Positions 7,685 to 16,827 are shown, numbered from the stretch's first letter. The stretch: DNA of 64,000 bases from an uncultured Lachnospiraceae bacterium (GCA_910585905.1 CAJUID010000006.1:1-64000), one strand, 5' to 3'. The notes: a model not told the origin generated them from the sequence alone. A program made the numbers and translations.

Positions 7685-9592
7685 TTACTCGGTTACTCTT
7701 TTCTTAAATGCACCCAGTAGGACTGCAGAAATTACAGTTCCAACTACTAGTGCCAGCAGATACATCAGCGCATTTCCTACAACAGGGAATACGAAAATCC
7801 CACCGTGAGGAGCCATTAGTGTACATTTGAACGCCATGCTTAGTGCACCGGCTGCCGCTGAGCCAACAATGCAGGCAGGTAGTACATGCAATGGATCGGA
7901 TGCTGCAAAAGGGATGGCGCCCTCTGTAATAAATGCAAGCCCCATAATAAAGTTTGTCGGCCCTGCATCCCGCTCTTCTTTTGTAAATTTATTTTTAAAG
8001 AGTAGGGTTGCCAGTGCGATTGCACAAGGAGGTGTCATTCCTCCAATCATAACGGCCGCCATTACTTCATAATTGCCGGACGCAATTGCACCCGCACCAA
8101 ATACATAAGCTGCCTTGTTGAATGGGCCGCCCATATCAATTGCCATCATACCGCCTAACACAATGCCAAGCAGGATACGGCTCGAATCTCCCATGCTGCT
8201 TAGGCCATTATTTAATGCAGTGTTAATTGCCCCCATCACTGGTTCAATAACAAAGTTCATAGAAAGTCCCATCAGCAGAATACCGATGACTGGGAAAATA
8301 AGAACTGGCGTCAGTTTTTCTAACGCTTCTGGCAATTTCTCACATACTATTCTTAACGCTTTTATAATATAACCAGCCAAAAAACCTGCTGCCAGTGCGC
8401 CTAAAAATCCAGATGTGCCGCTTGCCGCCAACATTCCGCCGACAAAACCAACAGTTAGCGCTGGCCTGTCGCCGACTGCCATTGCAATAAATCCTGCAAG
8501 CACTGGGAGCATTAAACCAAATGCTGCGCTACCAATATTTTTAAACAAAGCGGCTACTGGTGTGATGGTTCCAAAGTTAGCACGTTCTGCTACAGACAAT
8601 GATGACATATCTACCATCATTCCGTCAAGTAGAAAAGCAATTGCAATTAAGATACCGCCTCCAACTACAAAAGGTAGCATATGGGATACCCCATTCATCA
8701 ACTGCGTATAAATCTGATGCCCAATTCCCCCACTGCTGTTGCCTGCCTGTTGTTTAACCGGGGCATTCGCCGCATGATACACCGGGACATCTCCAGCTAC
8801 TGCCCGGCTGATTAATCCATCTGCCTTATTAATTCCATCAGACACCTGGCACTCAATTACTTTTTTCCCGTCAAAACGTTCCATTGGCACCTGTGCATCG
8901 GCCGCCACAATAATGCATCTGGCCTCTGCAATCTCTTGCTCTGTCAGCACATTTTTTGCCCCCGCAGATCCTCTTGTCTCAATCTTAATACTGACGCCAG
9001 CGGCCTTTGCAGCTTTTTCCAGTCCCTCCGCTGCCATATAGGTATGTGCGATTCCGGTTGGGCAGGATGTAACTGCTAATATACCTGCTTTGCTGTTTAC
9101 GGCTGTGCCCTCCAGTCTCTCGTCAATGTCTGGTTTTTCATCGTCTGCCTGATCAATAATGGCAAGAAACTGATCTACTGATTTTGCCTGACGCAATGAC
9201 TCGGAAAATTCTTCATCCATCATCAGTACAGATAATTTGCTAAGGACATCCAAATGAACATTATCCTCTGTATTTGGTGCAGCAATCAGAAAGATCAGTG
9301 TAACTGGCTCGCCATCCAGAGACTCAAAATCCACGCCATCCCTCACTACCATTGCTGCAAGTCCTGGACGCTCAACCGCATCACATTTGCCATGTGGTAT
9401 TGCAATGCCCTCACCGATTCCTGTGGTGCTTTCCTCTTCCCTCAGATACACTTGTTTTCTGTACGCATCCAAATCACGGATTTTTCCGCTCTTGCCCATC
9501 AAATCCACAATTTGATCCAACGCTTCTTTCTTTGTCTTTGGCGCTGCATCCAAAAGTATGCTTCTCTTGTCCAGCAAATCTGTAATTCTCAT
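7685..9592 (-). CDS. fructose-type PTS transporter, EIIABC fusion
   Basis: A 635-residue three-domain permease. EIIA (about 1-145) has its phospho-histidine in GIAIPHGKCDAV. EIIB (about 165-265) has the active cysteine in ILAVTSCPTGIAHTYMAAE. EIIC (about 290-630) has multiple membrane segments. It takes up a fructose-like sugar while phosphorylating it. A GGAGG site selects the ATG at 9592 over the longer reading to 9610. No 1-phosphofructokinase gene lies beside it, which is unusual for a fru operon and leaves the exact sugar open. Confidence 0.9.
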   Translation of the reverse strand: MRITDLLDKRSILLDAAPKTKKEALDQIVDLMGKSGKIRDLDAYRKQVYLREEESTTGIGEGIAIPHGKCDAVERPGLAAMVVRDGVDFESLDGEPVTLIFLIAAPNTEDNVHLDVLSKLSVLMMDEEFSESLRQAKSVDQFLAIIDQADDEKPDIDERLEGTAVNSKAGILAVTSCPTGIAHTYMAAEGLEKAAKAAGVSIKIETRGSAGAKNVLTEQEIAEARCIIVAADAQVPMERFDGKKVIECQVSDGINKADGLISRAVAGDVPVYHAANAPVKQQAGNSSGGIGHQIYTQLMNGVSHMLPFVVGGGILIAIAFLLDGMMVDMSSLSVAERANFGTITPVAALFKNIGSAAFGLMLPVLAGFIAMAVGDRPALTVGFVGGMLAASGTSGFLGALAAGFLAGYIIKALRIVCEKLPEALEKLTPVLIFPVIGILLMGLSMNFVIEPVMGAINTALNNGLSSMGDSSRILLGIVLGGMMAIDMGGPFNKAAYVFGAGAIASGNYEVMAAVMIGGMTPPCAIALATLLFKNKFTKEERDAGPTNFIMGLAFITEGAIPFAASDPLHVLPACIVGSAAAGALSMAFKCTLMAPHGGIFVFPVVGNALMYLLALVVGTVISAVLLGAFKKRVTE

Positions 9593-9704
9593 ACTTAATC
9601 CTCCTTCCAAAGATGCTACATTTCCAATTATTTTTGTTTTGTCTTACCTGTTGATTTCCTTCCGTATCAATTCTTAAAAAGATTGCTTTTGATTTGTTAA
9701 ATGT

Positions 9705-9733
9705 ATTATATGCCCAAATTCAATCAAAATCAA
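9705..9733 (-). promoter_or_regulatory. promoter of the PTS operon with TTGATT repeats
   Basis: On the minus strand TTGATT (9733-9728) and TATAAT (9710-9705) are 17 bp apart. The -35 box sits inside overlapping TTGATT-type direct repeats (9718-9741), a layout often bound by sugar-responsive repressors. The leader is about 105 nt. Confidence 0.65.
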
Positions 9734-9763
9734 TCAAATTAATTCACAAATCGTCATGTTTGT

Positions 9764-9784
9764 TTTTGTGCATAATGCACAAAA
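9764..9784. promoter_or_regulatory. 21-bp perfect palindrome upstream of the PTS promoter
   Basis: TTTTGTGCAT, one central A, then ATGCACAAAA make a perfect palindrome about 30 bp upstream of the -35 box. Its TGTGC...GCACA core resembles sites of CRP/FNR-family proteins, but the regulator is unknown. Confidence 0.5.
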
Positions 9785-9853
9785 TATAGTCGATTTTGTC
9801 ACTATGAATCATAATTATTTTAAGAGGAATAGGAAACTTTGTTTTGCCCCTTT

Positions 9854-10768
9854 TTATAGGATTTTTTCAAAATGCTGATAATCCTTCACATTCCGCCAAT
9901 TTCCTCCCCACGAGAAACCATATTTTGTAAAAAGTTTATAACACAGATCTTTTTTGTCAATCTTATAAGCAAACGGTTTTGAACGGTTTAGATATTTATG
10001 TGCCATTGCTGGTTCACATACTTTTTTGCCATTTATGGTATGGAGATATGGATTGTAAAATGGGTTAATATCAACCGCCATTCCGTAGCTGTGCTTAGAA
10101 AGGCGTGTTGTACCTGATATCGGGCGGTAATTAAATGCAGAAGTATTATTATCTGCCATGGATTTTTCGTCGGATGCATTGTATGCATCGATAAGAATCA
10201 TTTTTTCTATTGGGTATTTCTTACAATAAAGCTGATAAAAAATATTACAGATATCCTTTGCGATTCTTCGGTTTACTACCAGTTCGCCAATATGAGTTTT
10301 CTTATCAAAGCCATAGTAGAGAACACGGATGTAACGCAGGTCATGCTTGGATATGGTACATCCCTTTTTATAGGATTTCTTATACATTCTTTGGAATATA
10401 GCGTCAGATATTTTTTCTTGATAGAACAATTTCTTTATTTGCTTTTTATTAGCATATTTTATCGAAACAATAGTGGTGGCTTTTTTCTTTTTGTATTGTT
10501 TTTTATAATAATCTACTGCTTTTGGAGGATTTTCAGAAAATGCGGGTGTCAGTGTATTTTGTTGGTTTTGTACAAGATTCAAATCCCCCTGCTCTGTGCA
10601 GGGCGTCTGTCCGTTCTCCGCACTCTTTGCCTGCAACTCATTTTTTATGAAAGCCCCAGATAGTATAACAATAAAGGAAATACCTGCAGCAAAGAGTCCC
10701 TTTCCCAATTTAATTTGCAGCGCCCTCTGCTTCTTGCGGCTTACGCTGTAAAATCGTTTATATTTCAT
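9854..10768 (-). CDS. M15-family D,D-peptidase (VanY-like), membrane-anchored
   Basis: A 304-residue protein with a basic N-terminus and one membrane segment (about residues 24-42, GLFAAGISFIVILSGAFI) followed by a low-complexity linker. The C-terminal domain holds the M15 zinc pattern: His and Asp in SKHSYGMAVDIN and the later His in DYQHFEKI. These enzymes cut D-Ala-D-Ala or related peptidoglycan peptide bonds outside the cell. It is probably a single-gene unit with a good AAGGAG site; the neighbouring thrC transcript is upstream and ends in a strong hairpin. Confidence 0.82.
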   Translation of the reverse strand: MKYKRFYSVSRKKQRALQIKLGKGLFAAGISFIVILSGAFIKNELQAKSAENGQTPCTEQGDLNLVQNQQNTLTPAFSENPPKAVDYYKKQYKKKKATTIVSIKYANKKQIKKLFYQEKISDAIFQRMYKKSYKKGCTISKHDLRYIRVLYYGFDKKTHIGELVVNRRIAKDICNIFYQLYCKKYPIEKMILIDAYNASDEKSMADNNTSAFNYRPISGTTRLSKHSYGMAVDINPFYNPYLHTINGKKVCEPAMAHKYLNRSKPFAYKIDKKDLCYKLFTKYGFSWGGNWRNVKDYQHFEKIL

Positions 10769-10818
10769 AGATGGCTCCTTTCTATCCGAAAAAGTGTTGT
10801 TTCTAATAGGGCATAAAC

Positions 10819-10871
10819 GCAGACAGCTCCTTCCTGAACCTTTTTTCCCGATTCAGGAAGGAGCTGTCTGC
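10819..10871 (-). terminator. strong hairpin after thrC
   Basis: GCAGACAGCTCCTTCCTGAA pairs perfectly over 20 bp with its complement at 10852-10871. It lies 15 nt beyond the thrC stop codon. The tail is not T-rich, so termination could also work through the A-rich loop strand or the hairpin may protect the 3' end. Confidence 0.6.
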
Positions 10872-10885
10872 ATAAACAATGGTAA

Positions 10886-12376
10886 CTAATTTAACTCTAA
10901 AATTTTCTCTACAGTCTTTTGCATATCTGCTGTGTCACAGACTGTATTATGAAGAACTGCGGCGCTTCGGAGTTCTTCTACAGCATTTGGTATCTTTGTA
11001 CCAGATGTCTTGCAAAGTTCATCTATCAGTGCAAAATCATCCATTCCGTTATATTTTTTATCAATCGCTGTCATTACACTAGAAGCGAACTTATAGGGGC
11101 TTGCGGTGGAAGCGATAATTGTTTTTGTACTATCATTTGTTTTTTCTTTATACTTATGGTAAACCGCTGAAGCCACTGCGGTATGGGTATCCATAACATA
11201 ACCGCAAGCATCATAAACTCTTTTAATCTCGTCGGCCGTCTGATTCTCTCCTGCCCAGCCGCCAACAAAATCTTTCATCTCTTCTTTCATTTCAGCAGTA
11301 ATTGTGTATTTTCCATTACTTGCCAATGCCCCCATCAAATCAGCGGTAACTTCAGCATTCTCACCTGCTATCTTATAGATTAGGCGCTCTAAATTGCTAG
11401 ATATCAAAATATCCATAGATGGTGAAGTTGTAAGTATAAACTCGCGGTTCCTGTCATAGACTCCAGTTTCAAAGAAATCGAAAAGAACCTTATTCTCATT
11501 GGAGGCACAGATTAGCTTCCCAACTGGAATTCCCATATTCTTTGCATAAAATGCGGCAAGAATATTGCCAAAATTACCGGTTGGTACAACGAAATTTACC
11601 GTTTCACCATTCTGGATTGCACCCTGCGCCAAAAGTCTTGTGTATGAATATACATAATATACGACCTGTGGAACTAGGCGTCCAATATTGATAGAATTTG
11701 CAGAGGAGAACTGATATCCCTTTTCATTCATTATCTTTGCCAGTTCCTTGTTGCCAAACATAGCTTTAACGCCACTCTGGGCATCATCGAAATTACCAGT
11801 GATACCAACAACAGAAGTATTAGCTCCTTTCTGCGTTACCATCTGTAGTTCCTGAATCTTGCTGACGCCATTCTTTGGGTAAAATACAATGATGCTGGTC
11901 CCCTCCACATCTGCAAACCCTGCCAGTGCAGCCTTTCCAGTATCACCAGAAGTTGCTGTCAAAATAACAATCTGGTTGCTTATCTCGTTTTTCTTTGCAG
12001 AAGTTGTTAAAAGATGTGGTAAGATTGACAATGCCATATCCTTAAATGCAATGGTAGCTCCATGAAACAATTCTAGGTAATATACACCATCTTTTTCTAC
12101 GAGTGGAGCAATCTCCTCTGTATCAAATTTCCCATCATAAGCCCGATTTATACAATTTTTAAGCTCATCCTCTGTAAAATCTGTTAAAAACTGCTTCATT
12201 ACCTCATAGGCAGTCTCCTGATAACTCATTTTTGCTATATTTTCTAAAGATGTAGAAAGTTTTGGGATACTTGTTGGTACAAATAATCCCCCGTCATCAG
12301 CAAGCCCTTTTAAAATCGCTTGTGACGCAGTAACGTTCTCTCCACTGCTTCTTGTACTCTGATACCTAATTTCCAT
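10886..12376 (-). CDS. thrC: threonine synthase
   Basis: A 496-residue PLP enzyme converting O-phosphohomoserine to threonine. The cofactor lysine lies in ELFHGATIAFKDMALS (Lys near residue 113), with the N-terminal family segment STRSSGENVTASQAILKG and later SGDTGKAALAGF and PTGNFGNILAAFYA, which bind substrate and cofactor phosphates. The length fits the long class found in Clostridia and Proteobacteria. It has its own promoter and a GGAG site. It stands apart from other threonine genes here. Confidence 0.95.
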   Translation of the reverse strand: MEIRYQSTRSSGENVTASQAILKGLADDGGLFVPTSIPKLSTSLENIAKMSYQETAYEVMKQFLTDFTEDELKNCINRAYDGKFDTEEIAPLVEKDGVYYLELFHGATIAFKDMALSILPHLLTTSAKKNEISNQIVILTATSGDTGKAALAGFADVEGTSIIVFYPKNGVSKIQELQMVTQKGANTSVVGITGNFDDAQSGVKAMFGNKELAKIMNEKGYQFSSANSINIGRLVPQVVYYVYSYTRLLAQGAIQNGETVNFVVPTGNFGNILAAFYAKNMGIPVGKLICASNENKVLFDFFETGVYDRNREFILTTSPSMDILISSNLERLIYKIAGENAEVTADLMGALASNGKYTITAEMKEEMKDFVGGWAGENQTADEIKRVYDACGYVMDTHTAVASAVYHKYKEKTNDSTKTIIASTASPYKFASSVMTAIDKKYNGMDDFALIDELCKTSGTKIPNAVEELRSAAVLHNTVCDTADMQKTVEKILELN

Positions 12377-12482
12377 GACTGTCTCCTATTCTGCTGCCTC
12401 TGCCATATTTAGAATCTTTCCCATCTTAACCTAGTGCAGCTTATCACATAATGCTGTGTTACAATAAAACCAAAACAAGACT

Positions 12483-12511
12483 ATTATATAATGTCATATC
12501 TATTTTGGCAA
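12483..12511 (-). promoter_or_regulatory. thrC promoter
   Basis: On the minus strand TTGCCA (12511-12506) and TATAAT (12488-12483) are exactly 17 bp apart, giving a leader of about 100 nt before the thrC ATG. I see no clear T-box or other riboswitch in that leader. Confidence 0.7.
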
Positions 12512-12631
12512 GGTAAATGTCAGAATAAAGCATTGCAACAAAGTTTACTTTTTTACGACAATTCAGAACATGATGGTTTTCGGTTATCTGCCTCTGTGTT
12601 TTGGTATGTGCTTGTATTCACTGTCTGCATT

Positions 12632-14437
12632 CTATCTTCCAGTTGGATATTTCTTAAACGTATCAACAACCCCCTGATAGATTGCTTTAGCTGCCTTTTG
12701 TTGATAAGATTCTTTTTTTAGCTTTTTGGAATCGGATTTTCCGGTTAGAAAGCCCAATTCTACTAGAATAGAAGGCACTGTGTTATATTTGTTTACAACA
12801 AATCCGGCCTGTTTTACTCCCCTATCTTTATTACCCAGTGTATCTACCAGCGTATTTTTCATTCTAGTAGCAAATGTCTTGCTGGTCAGGCCTGCAGAAT
12901 TCTTTTTATTATTTTCTTTCGAATAATAAACTTCTGTTCCATTTGCAGAGGAGGTGCTGGCACTGTTCATATGAAGGCTGACAAATAGATCTGCCTGATA
13001 GGTTTTTGTCAATGTCGGGCGCGTGTATAGGTTAATGAATGTATCATTATGCCTCGTCCAGTATGCCTTTACTGGGGAATCGTTGCTTTCAAAATACTGT
13101 TTTGCCTGCGTATAAAGGATTGCCAGGCAGAGCTTTTTTTCTTTTAAACCATTTTTAGAGGCACCGCCGTCTTTTCCGCCATGCCCTGCATCCAAAAGTA
13201 CAATGTTTTGGTATATGCTTTGTGGAGAACCAACTGTTACCGTAAAGTAATCGCTTTCCATTGCTAATTTGTATCCCTTTAAGCCATTGGTAGATACAGT
13301 AATCTTCGTATCTCCGTCAGCAGTTTTGCCTACAACGGCATTTGTAATACCTGTACTATTTATAAATGGAACATATTTTTTCAAAAAACTTACATGGTTT
13401 CCTGGGATAATAACCAGAAATTTTCTGTTCCAGTATTGATCGGTTGTTGTAATCTCTGAAAATTCGACGTCATCTGGCATAATTACTTTTAAAGAAAAGC
13501 TTCCTTTCGAAAACGTTGTAGTGCTGCAATTTTTGGCTGTCTTCTGTGAATAGACATATCCAGGATTGAAATATACAGTAATACATGCCTCTGCTTCTTC
13601 ATTCTCTGTCAATTCAATTTTTTGGACAATATTGCTTCCTATTTCCTCCGTAAGGTTTCCGAATGAATTATATGTTTTAAGATATGTTATAGTGATGCTG
13701 TTTTCCTTTGAATTTTGTGTAATTGCAACGTTCTGTTTTGGTATTTCCTGTACTGTAGAAACAATCACATAATTTTTTGTATGTTTATCGTTTTCTGTTA
13801 CCGCAATGCCAGCCAGTGCATTATCATATTTTTCTTTATCATAAGAGACATCATCATTTTCTGTGTGGAACAGATAATAAGAGTTGATTTCAATAATGTA
13901 ACTGATTAAATCATCTGCAGAAATGGCATCCTCTATGGAATAAGAATAGCCAAGGCTGCTTAAAACAAATTCCAGAGGAACCATAAAATCAGTATTTCCG
14001 TTTGATTTTTGTTTACCAGGCAATACATTGGCAGGCATAGTTTTGGAAGAACCATTTACAAGAGCTTTATCGCTATAAAGCGTAAATACAATGCTTACAT
14101 TTCTGCCAGGAGTCTTGATTACGAGGTTCTTTTCCTCTTCTGAATAGAAATAATAACAATTGAGCAAATCGGACAGAATACTTTTGGCTGGAATCATCCA
14201 GATACCATCTGCCAGTATTGGCGATACGGTGTAAGATTGTGAGTTATCATTGTACTGAATTTGTACTGGATTTACTTTATATTCTTTCTCAGAACCATCT
14301 TCCAGTGTAAGGACAACAGTATCTTCCTTTTGTGTTTCCATCCCATCTGCCTGTGCGTAGGATTTCTGTCCTAATATACAGAGTGCAGATAAAAGTAATG
14401 AAAATAATAAGCAGCTATATACCCTCCTGTGTTTCAT
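12632..14437 (-). CDS. N-acetylmuramoyl-L-alanine amidase (Amidase_3) with stalk domains
   Basis: A 601-residue exported wall hydrolase. A signal peptide (LLFSLLLSALCILGQKSYAQA) leads to a copper-amine-oxidase-N-like stalk (about residues 35-190) and an AMIN-like beta region (about 190-400). The catalytic domain (about 405-595) holds the zinc ligands in LLDAGHGGKDGG, a Glu in KNGLKEKKL, the His in LFVSLHMNSA, and the catalytic Glu in ILVELGFLTG. It cleaves the bond between muramic acid and the stem peptide. The 255-bp gap to thrC holds only the thrC promoter. Confidence 0.9.
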   Translation of the reverse strand: MKHRRVYSCLLFSLLLSALCILGQKSYAQADGMETQKEDTVVLTLEDGSEKEYKVNPVQIQYNDNSQSYTVSPILADGIWMIPAKSILSDLLNCYYFYSEEEKNLVIKTPGRNVSIVFTLYSDKALVNGSSKTMPANVLPGKQKSNGNTDFMVPLEFVLSSLGYSYSIEDAISADDLISYIIEINSYYLFHTENDDVSYDKEKYDNALAGIAVTENDKHTKNYVIVSTVQEIPKQNVAITQNSKENSITITYLKTYNSFGNLTEEIGSNIVQKIELTENEEAEACITVYFNPGYVYSQKTAKNCSTTTFSKGSFSLKVIMPDDVEFSEITTTDQYWNRKFLVIIPGNHVSFLKKYVPFINSTGITNAVVGKTADGDTKITVSTNGLKGYKLAMESDYFTVTVGSPQSIYQNIVLLDAGHGGKDGGASKNGLKEKKLCLAILYTQAKQYFESNDSPVKAYWTRHNDTFINLYTRPTLTKTYQADLFVSLHMNSASTSSANGTEVYYSKENNKKNSAGLTSKTFATRMKNTLVDTLGNKDRGVKQAGFVVNKYNTVPSILVELGFLTGKSDSKKLKKESYQQKAAKAIYQGVVDTFKKYPTGR

Positions 14438-14664
14438 ATCTGTTTTTCTCTCCTTTTTTGTTTCCTATTTGTTGCTAATTCGCTATAATAATGATATGGA
14501 TCATTACAATTTATGGCCAGTTTCAGAAAACAGACAAACCCGTCATGCTTTGTTATATGGAATGGCCATGGATAGTAATTACTGGCATTATGATAATAGA
14601 AAGATTGTGCAAAATTATGGCAGAATGCATTTTTTGTCAAAGAAAGGAAAAACAGGGTACAAAC

Positions 14665-15387
14665 ATGAAATTACAACAGTTGATGAGTTATTCAAGGCGT
14701 GCAATTGATGATTATAGCCTGATTGAGGAGGGAGACCATATCGCAGTTGGCATATCTGGCGGAAAGGACAGTCTGTCACTGCTCTATTCGCTAGCAGGAT
14801 TAAGGAGATTTTATCCTCACAAATTTCAGTTGTCGGCAATCATGGTAAATCTTGGTTTTGGTCATATGGATTTATCTAAAATTAGTGAGCTTTGCCAAGA
14901 ATTGGAAGTTCCATTTTATGAAGTAAAAAGTGAGATTGGTAAAATTATTTTTGAAGACCGGAAAGAAAGTAATCCATGCTCCCTTTGTGCAAAAATGCGA
15001 AAAGGAGCATTAAATACTAGAGCAAAAGAGATTGGGTGCAATAAGGTTGCTTATGCACACCACAAAGACGATTTTGTCGAAACCGTGCTTCTCTCCCTGA
15101 TCTTTGAGGGACATTTTTATGTATTTCCGCCCAAAACCTATCTTGACCGTATGGATTTAACTGTGATTCGCCCATTTTTGTATCTTGAGGAACGCGATAT
15201 TGTTGGATTTTGCAATAAATATGACTTGCCTGTCCAGAAAAATCCCTGTCCTGCAGATGGCCATACCAAACGAGAATATGCCAAAAATTTAGTCCATACA
15301 CTTGACAGGGAACATCCGGGTGCAAGGGACAGAATTTTCCATGCTATTTTGTCCAGTGACCTAAAGGGATATGGCAATATAATGTGA
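14665..15387 (+). CDS. TtcA-family tRNA 2-thiocytidine biosynthesis-like protein
   Basis: A 240-residue PP-loop ATPase. The P-loop is GISGGKDSLSLL, followed by the pair of cysteines in NPCSLCAKMRKGAL and a third in NPCPADGHTKRE, which would bind an iron-sulfur cluster as in TtcA. TtcA thiolates C32 of certain tRNAs; the sequence does not show whether the target here is the same. The frame is open to 14491, but homologues begin MKLQQLxSYxRRA, so I place the start at 14665 even though its nearest GGA motif is about 15 nt away. It converges on the LysM gene. Confidence 0.8.
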   Translation: MKLQQLMSYSRRAIDDYSLIEEGDHIAVGISGGKDSLSLLYSLAGLRRFYPHKFQLSAIMVNLGFGHMDLSKISELCQELEVPFYEVKSEIGKIIFEDRKESNPCSLCAKMRKGALNTRAKEIGCNKVAYAHHKDDFVETVLLSLIFEGHFYVFPPKTYLDRMDLTVIRPFLYLEERDIVGFCNKYDLPVQKNPCPADGHTKREYAKNLVHTLDREHPGARDRIFHAILSSDLKGYGNIM

Positions 15388-15423
15388 TTTAGGGGCAAAA
15401 GATATTTTGCTCATTGGATATTG

Positions 15424-15768
15424 TCAGTAACCACAAGACTCTTTTGGGACATAAATCGGGACAAGAAGTGAACTTCCGGCGTTAATATTGTCTGTAGTTA
15501 ATGAATTACACCGCTTAATTTCTTTTATATAATTTTGCAAGGAACCATATTCTTCGGTATAATTTTCCCTGGCAATACTCCAGAGCGTATCAGCTGGGGT
15601 GACACAGACAGATTTAAAGCTTAATTCCTTTGTAATGCCCTGCTGTGCATCCACAGACCTAGAAAAAGCAAAATGGTATAGTCCCAAAGAAAGGACACTA
15701 AGAATGAAAATAACGCCCAAAAATCGGGCTATAGAGTGGGTGAACTTATTCAAATAACGTGTATACAT
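15424..15768 (-). CDS. small membrane-anchored LysM protein, YneA-like
   Basis: 114 residues. One N-terminal membrane segment (about 15-33, FLGVIFILSVLSLGLYHFAF) precedes a LysM domain (about 55-112, VTPADTLWSIARENY ... INAGSSLLVPIYVP). This layout matches YneA of Bacillus, an SOS-induced cell-division suppressor. The start at 15768 has a near-perfect AAAGGAGG site. A consensus promoter and a LexA-type box lie upstream, which supports the YneA comparison, although lexA itself is not in this window. Plain wall-binding function without division control is the main alternative. Confidence 0.78.
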   Translation of the reverse strand: MYTRYLNKFTHSIARFLGVIFILSVLSLGLYHFAFSRSVDAQQGITKELSFKSVCVTPADTLWSIARENYTEEYGSLQNYIKEIKRCNSLTTDNINAGSSLLVPIYVPKESCGY

Positions 15769-15782
15769 ATTGTCTCCTCCTT

Positions 15783-15796
15783 TGAACATTTGTTTG
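15783..15796 (-). promoter_or_regulatory. putative LexA (DinR) operator
   Basis: On the minus strand CAAACAAATGTTCA matches 12 of 14 positions of the Bacillus-type LexA box CGAACRNRYGTTYC. It lies between the -10 box and the ribosome binding site of the YneA-like gene, where a bound repressor would block transcription. Confidence 0.6.
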
Positions 15797-15810
15797 TATT
15801 TTGTATCTTA

Positions 15811-15839
15811 ATCATACCAAACAGACAGTCGGATGTCAA
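15811..15839 (-). promoter_or_regulatory. consensus promoter of the YneA-like gene
   Basis: TTGACA (15839-15834) and TATGAT (15816-15811) are 17 bp apart on the minus strand. The expected transcript start is near 15804, just upstream of the LexA-type box. Confidence 0.8.
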
Positions 15840-15979
15840 TACAAAAAAGAACAAATTTTCGGAAGATACGTTCTTATTAATTGCTATTCACTGTTGCTTT
15901 AAACAATATGCGTAGAATCTGTCACAAACCTGTCAAACGCAGCAAAAGAGGTGATTCACTAATAGACGCAATATACAAA

Positions 15980-16022
15980 AACCCCACACTCTTGCATTAT
16001 AAATTTGCAAATGTGTGGGGTT
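15980..16022 (-). terminator. terminator of the YvyF-like gene
   Basis: AACCCCACACATTTGCA pairs with TGCAAGAGTGTGGGGTT on the minus strand with one mismatch, followed by a T-run. It lies 34 nt past the stop codon. Confidence 0.85.
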
Positions 16023-16055
16023 GATATTATGAATTGGCCAGATTCACAGCCAAAA

Positions 16056-16466
16056 TTATTTGTTGGTAATAAAACGCATTGCTTCTTCGCCTTTTTTCTG
16101 CGCAGCAGCTACAACCTGCAGGTTCTGCAGAGAATGGCATTCAGAACAGGCAACACCAAAAGAAATTGGTTTACCACAAAAACGGCAATGAAGGCCAGAG
16201 ATTGTATCCTTGTCATCACCTTTATACTGAATTCTTCCTTCTTTAATCCAAGAGCGTACTTTTCGGACTGGAATATTGAAATGCTCTGCAACATCCTGCT
16301 CACGAACTTCATTTTCACGTATGTATTCTTTTACTTCAGTAAATAGATTTTGTTCCATGCAATTTGGACAAAGTTCATGGGGATACATTTCATTCAACTG
16401 CGTTCCACACTGTGGACAATATTTCGTTTCCGTATCTAATTGATCATTTTTATGAATAATGGTCAT
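16056..16466 (-). CDS. zinc-ribbon / helix-turn-helix protein, YvyF-like
   Basis: 136 residues. Two zinc-binding knuckles at the N-terminus (YCPQCG, LCPNC), a central helix-turn-helix (about 55-80, DVAEHFNIPVRKVRSWIKEG) and a C-terminal ribbon (CRFCGKPISFGVACSEC). This order resembles YvyF, a small protein of Bacillus flagellar operons, and related MerR/AlpA-like adaptors. No flagellar genes are nearby, so the role is unknown; it may be a DNA- or RNA-binding regulator. It is a single-gene unit with a GGAGGTGA site and its own terminator. Confidence 0.7.
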   Translation of the reverse strand: MTIIHKNDQLDTETKYCPQCGTQLNEMYPHELCPNCMEQNLFTEVKEYIRENEVREQDVAEHFNIPVRKVRSWIKEGRIQYKGDDKDTISGLHCRFCGKPISFGVACSECHSLQNLQVVAAAQKKGEEAMRFITNK

Positions 16467-16548
16467 TTATGTCACCTCCATAATAATCTTTTAATCCTAC
16501 AGAATATCATAACATAAAATAAAGGCAACGTCTACCTATATCAGAAAA

Positions 16549-16660
16549 TTTGATTTTCCCCATTTTTAAGAGGGAATAATCTGATGTTATTAATTGGCGA
16601 AACTCCACTGCCTATCAATAACACCAGATTATCCTATTCAAAAAATGGGGAAAGTCAAAA
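16549..16660. repeat. 112-bp imperfect palindrome (MITE-like)
   Basis: Arms of about 50 nt, from TTGATTTTCCCCATTTTT on the left to AAAAAATGGGGAAAGTCAAA on the right, pair with scattered mismatches around an 11-nt centre. One arm recurs at position 36. It carries no open frame and looks like a non-autonomous mobile or bidirectional-terminator element. The 361-bp gap 16467-16827 otherwise appears empty. Confidence 0.6.
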
Positions 16661-16827
16661 TATCAAAAATTATATTAAAACTATATTAATATTCCATCGG
16701 TGTATACTTTGTATATCCAGTGACAGCAGTATTTTAAACGTTAGATGCACACATTTTGCAAAAGGATCAGCAAAATGGTGCACTATTGTGAACAGACAGT
16801 TCTAAATGAAGAAAGGGTGGTACATAG

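Noticed and set aside
12377..12480. possible T-box or threonine attenuator before thrC
   Set aside because: The 100-nt leader lacks the T-box sequence and a run of Thr codons.
12491..12721. 76-codon plus-strand frame
   Set aside because: It overlaps the amidase 3' end and the thrC promoter in antisense; no start signals.
15844..15873. second LexA box (AAGAAC ... GTTCTT)
   Set aside because: The half sites are 17 bp apart, too far for the LexA spacing.
16584..16805. 73-codon plus-strand frame
   Set aside because: It begins inside the MITE-like palindrome and has no ribosome binding site.
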